A stretch of DNA of 64,000 nucleotides from Channallabes apus (lineage: Eukaryota; Chordata; Actinopteri; Siluriformes; Clariidae), in the NCBI GenBank assembly GCA_030522415.1, contig JAMASW010000034.1, forward strand, positions 186,001 through 250,000, given 5' to 3'. Both the position numbers and the translations under genes were made by a program. A model generated the notes under the pieces. That model did not search any database, had not been told where the DNA came from, and saw nothing but the letters and a program-made list of their open reading frames with translations. How positions within the stretch are numbered: position 1 is the stretch's first letter; every line of letters starts with the position of its first letter. This document shows positions 20,401-31,517 of this stretch, one piece after another.

Positions 20401-23400
20401 TTTGAGCTCTTTGTTGCAAGTCTATTTGGCGCTACGTTTCGGTTTATCTTAACCTTCATCAGGCTTAGACTTGCATTTTGATGTTCCTCCTGGCTGCTTC
20501 GATGCTAGAGTGATGAAAACTCTGGTAAACTGACCTTTTAAACACATGGGATACACCCCCTTGTTGAAAAAATTGCTCCTTAAATAACAGCCAAGGAAAA
20601 ATAATTTGCTTTACAATTTTTCTGAAAGTTATTTTCTTCTTTAAATTATTTAACTTCAGAAAATAAGTGCACCAGGTAATTATTAAACTTTTTCCAAGTT
20701 TCCAAAAATTGTCCCATGATTTTTTTCATGTATTTATGGTTCTTTTTTCCTTTCTTCAGGATTTTTGACCATCAGGACAGAGTTTTTTACTTCATTTCAA
20801 CTTACCAAAAATTGTCCCATAATTTTTATGGTTCTTTTTTACCTTGTTTCAGGATTTTTGACCATCAGGACAGGTAAGTGCAGCAGGTAAGTATTTTTCT
20901 TTGACTTAATTTTGTTGTTTTTCAGGCTGGTGGAAGGCAAAGAGAAGATCCGAGTCCAACTCCATCGGGTGGCACTGGCTGGGTTAGGTTTGGGAAAATG
21001 ACCGTGGTTCCATTACCCCGCAAAGAACCCAAGTGGGGTTAGGTTTAGGGAAAAAGGGGGGTAGGGGTTAAGACAATTAGGGAAACGGTCCGGGGACAGG
21101 GTCCAAGGCAAGGGAACTTTGGGGATAGGGTGGGATGGGGGATAGGGTAGGGAAACTCGGGTCCCTGCAGGACTAGAACCAACGTTATGCACGGGCCTAC
21201 CACGACTTTATCAGTCCCAGACCCCTCAAAACCTCCCCTGTAGCTCTGAAAAACATCCCTCCCCTTGGTTAACACTTTGAGCTCTTTGTTGCAAGTCTAT
21301 TTGGCGCTACGTTTCGGTTTATCTTAACCTTCATCAGGCTTAGACTTGCATTTTGATGTTCCTCCTGGCTGCTTCGATGCTAGAGTGATGAAAACTCTGG
21401 TAAACTGACCTTTTAAACACATGGGATACACCCCCTTGTTGAAAAAATTGCTCCTTAAATAACAGCCAAGGAAAAATAATTTGCTTTACAATTTTTCTGA
21501 AAGTTATTTTCTTCTTTAAATTATTTAACTTCAGAAAATAAGTGCACCAGGTAATTATTAAACTTTTTCCAAGTTTCCAAAAATTGTCCCATGATTTTTT
21601 TCATGTATTTATGGTTCTTTTTTCCTTTCTTCAGGATTTTTGACCATCAGGACAGAGTTTTTTACTTCATTTCAACTTACCAAAAATTGTCCCATAATTT
21701 TTATGGTTCTTTTTTACCTTGTTTCAGGATTTTTGACCATCAGGACAGGTAAGTGCAGCAGGTAAGTATTTTTCTTTGACTTAATTTTGTTGTTTTTCAG
21801 GCTGGTGGAAGGCAAAGAGAAGATCCGAGTCCAACTCCATCGGGTGGCACTGGCTGGGTTAGGTTTGGGAAAATGACCGTGGTTCCATTACCCCGCAAAG
21901 AACCCAAGTGGGGTTAGGTTTAGGGAAAAAGGGGGGTAGGGGTTAAGACAATTAGGGAAACGGTCCGGGGACAGGGTCCAAGGCAAGGGAACTTTGGGGA
22001 TAGGGTGGGATGGGGGATAGGGTAGGGAAACTCGGGTCCCTGCAGGACTAGAACCAACGTTATGCACGGGCCTACCACGACTTTATCAGTCCCAGACCCC
22101 TCAAAACCTCCCCTGTAGCTCTGAAAAACATCCCTCCCCTTGGTTAACACTTTGAGCTCTTTGTTGCAAGTCTATTTGGCGCTACGTTTCGGTTTATCTT
22201 AACCTTCATCAGGCTTAGACTTGCATTTTGATGTTCCTCCTGGCTGCTTCGATGCTAGAGTGATGAAAACTCTGGTAAACTGACCTTTTAAACACATGGG
22301 ATACACCCCCTTGTTGAAAAAATTGCTCCTTAAATAACAGCCAAGGAAAAATAATTTGCTTTACAATTTTTCTGAAAGTTATTTTCTTCTTTAAATTATT
22401 TAACTTCAGAAAATAAGTGCACCAGGTAATTATTAAACTTTTTCCAAGTTTCCAAAAATTGTCCCATGATTTTTTTCATGTATTTATGGTTCTTTTTTCC
22501 TTTCTTCAGGATTTTTGACCATCAGGACAGAGTTTTTTACTTCATTTCAACTTACCAAAAATTGTCCCATAATTTTTATGGTTCTTTTTTACCTTGTTTC
22601 AGGATTTTTGACCATCAGGACAGGTAAGTGCAGCAGGTAAGTATTTTTCTTTGACTTAATTTTGTTGTTTTTCAGGCTGGTGGAAGGCAAAGAGAAGATC
22701 CGAGTCCAACTCCATCGGGTGGCACTGGCTGGGTTAGGTTTGGGAAAATGACCGTGGTTCCATTACCCCGCAAAGAACCCAAGTGGGGTTAGGTTTAGGG
22801 AAAAAGGGGGGTAGGGGTTAAGACAATTAGGGAAACGGTCCGGGGACAGGGTCCAAGGCAAGGGAACTTTGGGGATAGGGTGGGATGGGGGATAGGGTAG
22901 GGAAACTCGGGTCCCTGCAGGACTAGAACCAACGTTATGCACGGGCCTACCACGACTTTATCAGTCCCAGACCCCTCAAAACCTCCCCTGTAGCTCTGAA
23001 AAACATCCCTCCCCTTGGTTAACACTTTGAGCTCTTTGTTGCAAGTCTATTTGGCGCTACGTTTCGGTTTATCTTAACCTTCATCAGGCTTAGACTTGCA
23101 TTTTGATGTTCCTCCTGGCTGCTTCGATGCTAGAGTGATGAAAACTCTGGTAAACTGACCTTTTAAACACATGGGATACACCCCCTTGTTGAAAAAATTG
23201 CTCCTTAAATAACAGCCAAGGAAAAATAATTTGCTTTACAATTTTTCTGAAAGTTATTTTCTTCTTTAAATTATTTAACTTCAGAAAATAAGTGCACCAG
23301 GTAATTATTAAACTTTTTCCAAGTTTCCAAAAATTGTCCCATGATTTTTTTCATGTATTTATGGTTCTTTTTTCCTTTCTTCAGGATTTTTGACCATCAG

Positions 23401-26400
23401 GACAGAGTTTTTTACTTCATTTCAACTTACCAAAAATTGTCCCATAATTTTTATGGTTCTTTTTTACCTTGTTTCAGGATTTTTGACCATCAGGACAGGT
23501 AAGTGCAGCAGGTAAGTATTTTTCTTTGACTTAATTTTGTTGTTTTTCAGGCTGGTGGAAGGCAAAGAGAAGATCCGAGTCCAACTCCATCGGGTGGCAC
23601 TGGCTGGGTTAGGTTTGGGAAAATGACCGTGGTTCCATTACCCCGCAAAGAACCCAAGTGGGGTTAGGTTTAGGGAAAAAGGGGGGTAGGGGTTAAGACA
23701 ATTAGGGAAACGGTCCGGGGACAGGGTCCAAGGCAAGGGAACTTTGGGGATAGGGTGGGATGGGGGATAGGGTAGGGAAACTCGGGTCCCTGCAGGACTA
23801 GAACCAACGTTATGCACGGGCCTACCACGACTTTATCAGTCCCAGACCCCTCAAAACCTCCCCTGTAGCTCTGAAAAACATCCCTCCCCTTGGTTAACAC
23901 TTTGAGCTCTTTGTTGCAAGTCTATTTGGCGCTACGTTTCGGTTTATCTTAACCTTCATCAGGCTTAGACTTGCATTTTGATGTTCCTCCTGGCTGCTTC
24001 GATGCTAGAGTGATGAAAACTCTGGTAAACTGACCTTTTAAACACATGGGATACACCCCCTTGTTGAAAAAATTGCTCCTTAAATAACAGCCAAGGAAAA
24101 ATAATTTGCTTTACAATTTTTCTGAAAGTTATTTTCTTCTTTAAATTATTTAACTTCAGAAAATAAGTGCACCAGGTAATTATTAAACTTTTTCCAAGTT
24201 TCCAAAAATTGTCCCATGATTTTTTTCATGTATTTATGGTTCTTTTTTCCTTTCTTCAGGATTTTTGACCATCAGGACAGAGTTTTTTACTTCATTTCAA
24301 CTTACCAAAAATTGTCCCATAATTTTTATGGTTCTTTTTTACCTTGTTTCAGGATTTTTGACCATCAGGACAGGTAAGTGCAGCAGGTAAGTATTTTTCT
24401 TTGACTTAATTTTGTTGTTTTTCAGGCTGGTGGAAGGCAAAGAGAAGATCCGAGTCCAACTCCATCGGGTGGCACTGGCTGGGTTAGGTTTGGGAAAATG
24501 ACCGTGGTTCCATTACCCCGCAAAGAACCCAAGTGGGGTTAGGTTTAGGGAAAAAGGGGGGTAGGGGTTAAGACAATTAGGGAAACGGTCCGGGGACAGG
24601 GTCCAAGGCAAGGGAACTTTGGGGATAGGGTGGGATGGGGGATAGGGTAGGGAAACTCGGGTCCCTGCAGGACTAGAACCAACGTTATGCACGGGCCTAC
24701 CACGACTTTATCAGTCCCAGACCCCTCAAAACCTCCCCTGTAGCTCTGAAAAACATCCCTCCCCTTGGTTAACACTTTGAGCTCTTTGTTGCAAGTCTAT
24801 TTGGCGCTACGTTTCGGTTTATCTTAACCTTCATCAGGCTTAGACTTGCATTTTGATGTTCCTCCTGGCTGCTTCGATGCTAGAGTGATGAAAACTCTGG
24901 TAAACTGACCTTTTAAACACATGGGATACACCCCCTTGTTGAAAAAATTGCTCCTTAAATAACAGCCAAGGAAAAATAATTTGCTTTACAATTTTTCTGA
25001 AAGTTATTTTCTTCTTTAAATTATTTAACTTCAGAAAATAAGTGCACCAGGTAATTATTAAACTTTTTCCAAGTTTCCAAAAATTGTCCCATGATTTTTT
25101 TCATGTATTTATGGTTCTTTTTTCCTTTCTTCAGGATTTTTGACCATCAGGACAGAGTTTTTTACTTCATTTCAACTTACCAAAAATTGTCCCATAATTT
25201 TTATGGTTCTTTTTTACCTTGTTTCAGGATTTTTGACCATCAGGACAGGTAAGTGCAGCAGGTAAGTATTTTTCTTTGACTTAATTTTGTTGTTTTTCAG
25301 GCTGGTGGAAGGCAAAGAGAAGATCCGAGTCCAACTCCATCGGGTGGCACTGGCTGGGTTAGGTTTGGGAAAATGACCGTGGTTCCATTACCCCGCAAAG
25401 AACCCAAGTGGGGTTAGGTTTAGGGAAAAAGGGGGGTAGGGGTTAAGACAATTAGGGAAACGGTCCGGGGACAGGGTCCAAGGCAAGGGAACTTTGGGGA
25501 TAGGGTGGGATGGGGGATAGGGTAGGGAAACTCGGGTCCCTGCAGGACTAGAACCAACGTTATGCACGGGCCTACCACGACTTTATCAGTCCCAGACCCC
25601 TCAAAACCTCCCCTGTAGCTCTGAAAAACATCCCTCCCCTTGGTTAACACTTTGAGCTCTTTGTTGCAAGTCTATTTGGCGCTACGTTTCGGTTTATCTT
25701 AACCTTCATCAGGCTTAGACTTGCATTTTGATGTTCCTCCTGGCTGCTTCGATGCTAGAGTGATGAAAACTCTGGTAAACTGACCTTTTAAACACATGGG
25801 ATACACCCCCTTGTTGAAAAAATTGCTCCTTAAATAACAGCCAAGGAAAAATAATTTGCTTTACAATTTTTCTGAAAGTTATTTTCTTCTTTAAATTATT
25901 TAACTTCAGAAAATAAGTGCACCAGGTAATTATTAAACTTTTTCCAAGTTTCCAAAAATTGTCCCATGATTTTTTTCATGTATTTATGGTTCTTTTTTCC
26001 TTTCTTCAGGATTTTTGACCATCAGGACAGAGTTTTTTACTTCATTTCAACTTACCAAAAATTGTCCCATAATTTTTATGGTTCTTTTTTACCTTGTTTC
26101 AGGATTTTTGACCATCAGGACAGGTAAGTGCAGCAGGTAAGTATTTTTCTTTGACTTAATTTTGTTGTTTTTCAGGCTGGTGGAAGGCAAAGAGAAGATC
26201 CGAGTCCAACTCCATCGGGTGGCACTGGCTGGGTTAGGTTTGGGAAAATGACCGTGGTTCCATTACCCCGCAAAGAACCCAAGTGGGGTTAGGTTTAGGG
26301 AAAAAGGGGGGTAGGGGTTAAGACAATTAGGGAAACGGTCCGGGGACAGGGTCCAAGGCAAGGGAACTTTGGGGATAGGGTGGGATGGGGGATAGGGTAG

Positions 26401-29400
26401 GGAAACTCGGGTCCCTGCAGGACTAGAACCAACGTTATGCACGGGCCTACCACGACTTTATCAGTCCCAGACCCCTCAAAACCTCCCCTGTAGCTCTGAA
26501 AAACATCCCTCCCCTTGGTTAACACTTTGAGCTCTTTGTTGCAAGTCTATTTGGCGCTACGTTTCGGTTTATCTTAACCTTCATCAGGCTTAGACTTGCA
26601 TTTTGATGTTCCTCCTGGCTGCTTCGATGCTAGAGTGATGAAAACTCTGGTAAACTGACCTTTTAAACACATGGGATACACCCCCTTGTTGAAAAAATTG
26701 CTCCTTAAATAACAGCCAAGGAAAAATAATTTGCTTTACAATTTTTCTGAAAGTTATTTTCTTCTTTAAATTATTTAACTTCAGAAAATAAGTGCACCAG
26801 GTAATTATTAAACTTTTTCCAAGTTTCCAAAAATTGTCCCATGATTTTTTTCATGTATTTATGGTTCTTTTTTCCTTTCTTCAGGATTTTTGACCATCAG
26901 GACAGAGTTTTTTACTTCATTTCAACTTACCAAAAATTGTCCCATAATTTTTATGGTTCTTTTTTACCTTGTTTCAGGATTTTTGACCATCAGGACAGGT
27001 AAGTGCAGCAGGTAAGTATTTTTCTTTGACTTAATTTTGTTGTTTTTCAGGCTGGTGGAAGGCAAAGAGAAGATCCGAGTCCAACTCCATCGGGTGGCAC
27101 TGGCTGGGTTAGGTTTGGGAAAATGACCGTGGTTCCATTACCCCGCAAAGAACCCAAGTGGGGTTAGGTTTAGGGAAAAAGGGGGGTAGGGGTTAAGACA
27201 ATTAGGGAAACGGTCCGGGGACAGGGTCCAAGGCAAGGGAACTTTGGGGATAGGGTGGGATGGGGGATAGGGTAGGGAAACTCGGGTCCCTGCAGGACTA
27301 GAACCAACGTTATGCACGGGCCTACCACGACTTTATCAGTCCCAGACCCCTCAAAACCTCCCCTGTAGCTCTGAAAAACATCCCTCCCCTTGGTTAACAC
27401 TTTGAGCTCTTTGTTGCAAGTCTATTTGGCGCTACGTTTCGGTTTATCTTAACCTTCATCAGGCTTAGACTTGCATTTTGATGTTCCTCCTGGCTGCTTC
27501 GATGCTAGAGTGATGAAAACTCTGGTAAACTGACCTTTTAAACACATGGGATACACCCCCTTGTTGAAAAAATTGCTCCTTAAATAACAGCCAAGGAAAA
27601 ATAATTTGCTTTACAATTTTTCTGAAAGTTATTTTCTTCTTTAAATTATTTAACTTCAGAAAATAAGTGCACCAGGTAATTATTAAACTTTTTCCAAGTT
27701 TCCAAAAATTGTCCCATGATTTTTTTCATGTATTTATGGTTCTTTTTTCCTTTCTTCAGGATTTTTGACCATCAGGACAGAGTTTTTTACTTCATTTCAA
27801 CTTACCAAAAATTGTCCCATAATTTTTATGGTTCTTTTTTACCTTGTTTCAGGATTTTTGACCATCAGGACAGGTAAGTGCAGCAGGTAAGTATTTTTCT
27901 TTGACTTAATTTTGTTGTTTTTCAGGCTGGTGGAAGGCAAAGAGAAGATCCGAGTCCAACTCCATCGGGTGGCACTGGCTGGGTTAGGTTTGGGAAAATG
28001 ACCGTGGTTCCATTACCCCGCAAAGAACCCAAGTGGGGTTAGGTTTAGGGAAAAAGGGGGGTAGGGGTTAAGACAATTAGGGAAACGGTCCGGGGACAGG
28101 GTCCAAGGCAAGGGAACTTTGGGGATAGGGTGGGATGGGGGATAGGGTAGGGAAACTCGGGTCCCTGCAGGACTAGAACCAACGTTATGCACGGGCCTAC
28201 CACGACTTTATCAGTCCCAGACCCCTCAAAACCTCCCCTGTAGCTCTGAAAAACATCCCTCCCCTTGGTTAACACTTTGAGCTCTTTGTTGCAAGTCTAT
28301 TTGGCGCTACGTTTCGGTTTATCTTAACCTTCATCAGGCTTAGACTTGCATTTTGATGTTCCTCCTGGCTGCTTCGATGCTAGAGTGATGAAAACTCTGG
28401 TAAACTGACCTTTTAAACACATGGGATACACCCCCTTGTTGAAAAAATTGCTCCTTAAATAACAGCCAAGGAAAAATAATTTGCTTTACAATTTTTCTGA
28501 AAGTTATTTTCTTCTTTAAATTATTTAACTTCAGAAAATAAGTGCACCAGGTAATTATTAAACTTTTTCCAAGTTTCCAAAAATTGTCCCATGATTTTTT
28601 TCATGTATTTATGGTTCTTTTTTCCTTTCTTCAGGATTTTTGACCATCAGGACAGAGTTTTTTACTTCATTTCAACTTACCAAAAATTGTCCCATAATTT
28701 TTATGGTTCTTTTTTACCTTGTTTCAGGATTTTTGACCATCAGGACAGGTAAGTGCAGCAGGTAAGTATTTTTCTTTGACTTAATTTTGTTGTTTTTCAG
28801 GCTGGTGGAAGGCAAAGAGAAGATCCGAGTCCAACTCCATCGGGTGGCACTGGCTGGGTTAGGTTTGGGAAAATGACCGTGGTTCCATTACCCCGCAAAG
28901 AACCCAAGTGGGGTTAGGTTTAGGGAAAAAGGGGGGTAGGGGTTAAGACAATTAGGGAAACGGTCCGGGGACAGGGTCCAAGGCAAGGGAACTTTGGGGA
29001 TAGGGTGGGATGGGGGATAGGGTAGGGAAACTCGGGTCCCTGCAGGACTAGAACCAACGTTATGCACGGGCCTACCACGACTTTATCAGTCCCAGACCCC
29101 TCAAAACCTCCCCTGTAGCTCTGAAAAACATCCCTCCCCTTGGTTAACACTTTGAGCTCTTTGTTGCAAGTCTATTTGGCGCTACGTTTCGGTTTATCTT
29201 AACCTTCATCAGGCTTAGACTTGCATTTTGATGTTCCTCCTGGCTGCTTCGATGCTAGAGTGATGAAAACTCTGGTAAACTGACCTTTTAAACACATGGG
29301 ATACACCCCCTTGTTGAAAAAATTGCTCCTTAAATAACAGCCAAGGAAAAATAATTTGCTTTACAATTTTTCTGAAAGTTATTTTCTTCTTTAAATTATT

Positions 29401-29730
29401 TAACTTCAGAAAATAAGTGCACCAGGTAATTATTAAACTTTTTCCAAGTTTCCAAAAATTGTCCCATGATTTTTTTCATGTATTTATGGTTCTTTTTTCC
29501 TTTCTTCAGGATTTTTGACCATCAGGACAGAGTTTTTTACTTCATTTCAACTTACCAAAAATTGTCCCATAATTTTTATGGTTCTTTTTTACCTTGTTTC
29601 AGGATTTTTGACCATCAGGACAGGTAAGTGCAGCAGGTAAGTATTTTTCTTTGACTTAATTTTGTTGTTTTTCAGGCTGGTGGAAGGCAAAGAGAAGATC
29701 CGAGTCCAACTCCATCGGGTGGCACTGGCT

Positions 29731-29993
29731 GGGTTAGGTTTGGGAAAATGACCGTGGTTCCATTACCCCGCAAAGAACCCAAGTGGGGTTAGGTTTAGGT
29801 AAAAAGGGGGGTAGGGGTTAAGACAATTAGGGAAACGGTCCGGGGACAGGGTCCAAGGCAAGGGAACTTTGGGGATAGGGTGGGATGGGGGATAGGGTAG
29901 GGAAACTCGGGTCCCTGCAGGACTAGAACCAACGTTATGCACGGGCCTACCACGACTTTATCAGTCCCAGACCCCTCAAAACCTCCCCTGTAG
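29731..29993 (+). repeat. Truncated last unit of array 2
   Basis: This unit stops after 263 bp at CTGTAG. The complete unit would continue CTCTGAAAAAC, but TTAGGG repeats follow, with a 3-bp overlap (TAG). It carries T at 29800 where the other units have G. As the unit nearest the former end, it is the one expected to accumulate or retain private changes. Confidence 0.9.
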
Positions 29994-30051
29994 GGTTAGG
30001 GTTAGGGTTAGGGTTAGGGTTAGGGGTTAGGGGTTAGGGTTAGGGTTAGGG
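29991..30051 (+). repeat. Interstitial telomere tract T2, (TTAGGG)n
   Basis: The tract has about ten repeats: five TTAGGG (the first completed by the TAG overlap with array 2), two TTAGGGG, then three TTAGGG, merging into GGGTAAAGTAAA of the 2944-bp family. The left edge is a random cut in the 875-bp unit; the right edge is the landing motif of the 2944-bp unit. Orientation is the same as T1 and T3. Confidence 0.95.
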
Positions 30052-31128
30052 TAAAGTAAAATAATCCACTGCCCCGGGAAGGACCCGGAACCAGCGTTGT
30101 GCACGGGCCAGCCACTCAGGCCTCATTTTCAGCCTTCTCCATTATGACGGTCGACCAGTGTCGCCTGTTTAGGGTTTAAGAGCTAAAGACTCCGCTTTTA
30201 GCTAAGCTGTTGTAAAGACCCTCCATGAGCCGAGATACCCGCTTAAGGGTTAAAATTAAAATCAGGGCCTGGGGGTTGAGATTCGGGGTCATTTCTAGTT
30301 AAAGTCACGCCATTATACGCAAAGGCTGAAGTGTTTTGAGCCAAGTAAAATTAGAGTAAATGCCTGTTGGCTTTAAGGTCAAACATAGGCACCGAGTAAG
30401 GTGAGGGTTTTGGAAAAGGGGTAAGGTTGAAGACATTAAGGGTAACGGTCCCGGGACAGGGTCCAAGGCAAGGAACTTTGGGGATAGGATGGGTATGGGG
30501 ATAGGTTGGGAAGACTCGGTTCCCTGCCGACCTGGAACCTAAAGTTAAAAGTCCGAGGTCAACTAGGTTTACGGTTAATGTTTAGACTTTAAACATTGTA
30601 TTTGAAACTAATAGGGTTCTAAGAGTTAGGGTTAAAACTGACGGTTATGTTCTGAGTTTAAGGTTTAGGCGTAGGGTTCAAAACTGAAGGTTATGTTTTA
30701 GGTTTGAAGTTTAGGATTAGGATTCTAAATAAGCAGCTGAAGACACTGACGGTTATATTTTGGGTTCAGGTATGAGAGACGCACTAAATCCTTTTTAAGG
30801 TTAAAGGTGTGAGCTAAGATTAAGGTACCCTTTAACCCAACGACATCCTAAATTGTGAGACACGTCATCAGTAGTAAACCATAGAGTCACAGGGTGTTTC
30901 GGCCTTTTATTACTAGACACCCTCTTCTATGGCGGCCGGCCGTAGGTCGATCAGTCCTAGGCCCGTGTCTCATAACCAATTGAATAAGTAATTCATGTTT
31001 ATTAATTTATTGATTTAAAATTTAAATTTTAATAAATGAACCTTTTTAAAGTCCTTTTTATAATACTGGTGTAATTAAAGAATATAGAACTAAGGTTTGA
31101 ATTCATTGAAATTATCCTAATACAACCT
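30052..31128 (+). repeat. Array 3: single diverged fragment of the 2944-bp satellite
   Basis: This segment is collinear with unit positions 2765-2944 and then 1-897, without insertions or deletions (30232 corresponds to unit position 1). I count nine substitutions relative to array 1: 30072, 30158, 30278, 30280, 30342, 30390, 30528, 30688 and 30735. All lie in the first 690 bp; I see none in the last 390 bp. It ends at TACAACCT, where tract T3 begins, with about 1 bp of overlap. Because it differs from array 1, it was copied from a different chromosome end or an older version of the satellite, not from the neighbouring array as it now stands. Confidence 0.93.
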
Positions 31129-31155
31129 AGGGTTAGGGTTAGGGTTAGGGTTAGG
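31128..31155 (+). repeat. Interstitial telomere tract T3, (TTAGGG)n
   Basis: Four TTAGGG and a final TTAGG pass into TTTGGG of array 4. The last eight bases (31148-31155) are the GGGTTAGG landing motif of the 876-bp unit. The tract is identical to the right-hand part of T1, so its junction could have been copied from a T1-like junction elsewhere instead of being formed anew. Confidence 0.95.
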
Positions 31156-31456
31156 TTTGGGAAAATGACCGTGGTTCCATTACCCCGCAAAGAACCCAAG
31201 TGGGGTTAGGTTTGGGGAAAAAGGGGGGTAGGGGTTAAGACAATTAGGGAAACGGTCCGGGGGCAGGGTCCAAGGCAAGGGAACTTTGGGGATAGGGTGG
31301 GATGGGGGATAGGGTAGGGAAACTCGGGTCCCTGCAGGACTAGAACCAACGTTATGCACGGGCCTACCACGACTTTATCAGTCCCAGACCCCTCAAAACC
31401 TCCCCTGTAGCTCTGAAAAACATCCCTCCCCTTGGTTAACACTTTGAGCTCTTTGT

Positions 31457-31517
31457 TGCAAGTCTATTTGGCGCTACGTTTCGGTTTATCTTAACCTTCA
31501 TCAGGCTTAGACTTGCA
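31457..31517 (-). ncRNA. Hammerhead-like motif, array 4 copy
   Basis: This is the first array 4 copy of the inverted repeat and CTGATGA/GAAA core described at 16915-16975. It is unchanged here and in later units as far as I could see, including the positions that deviate from the hammerhead consensus. Preservation across arrays that differ at other sites is compatible with constraint, but three differences in total are too few to test this. Confidence 0.45.

Larger units (their letters stand above)
16606..29993 (+). repeat. Array 2: 875-bp satellite, 15 full units plus 263 bp
   Basis: Units start at GGGTTAGG at 16606 and repeat every 875 bp up to 29730, followed by a partial unit 29731-29993 that stops in the middle of the unit where tract T2 begins. 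Apart from the final partial unit, which has a private G-to-T change at 29800, I noticed no differences between units. Unit layout (offsets from 16606): telomere-like seed (0-13), second telomere-like word (54-69), G-rich quadruplex-prone block homologous to the 2944-bp unit (about 60-200), hammerhead-like inverted repeat (309-369), T-rich intron/exon-like repeats (about 540-820), and the shared 18-bp motif ending the unit. Array-wide markers distinguishing it from array 4 are A at offset 66, A at offset 115, and a run of seven T (eight in array 4). Confidence 0.97.

Noticed and set aside
16560..31155. Head-to-head chromosome fusion as the source of the interstitial telomere tracts.
   Set aside because: A fusion would give TTAGGG meeting CCCTAA. 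All three tracts are in one orientation and contain no CCCTAA half.
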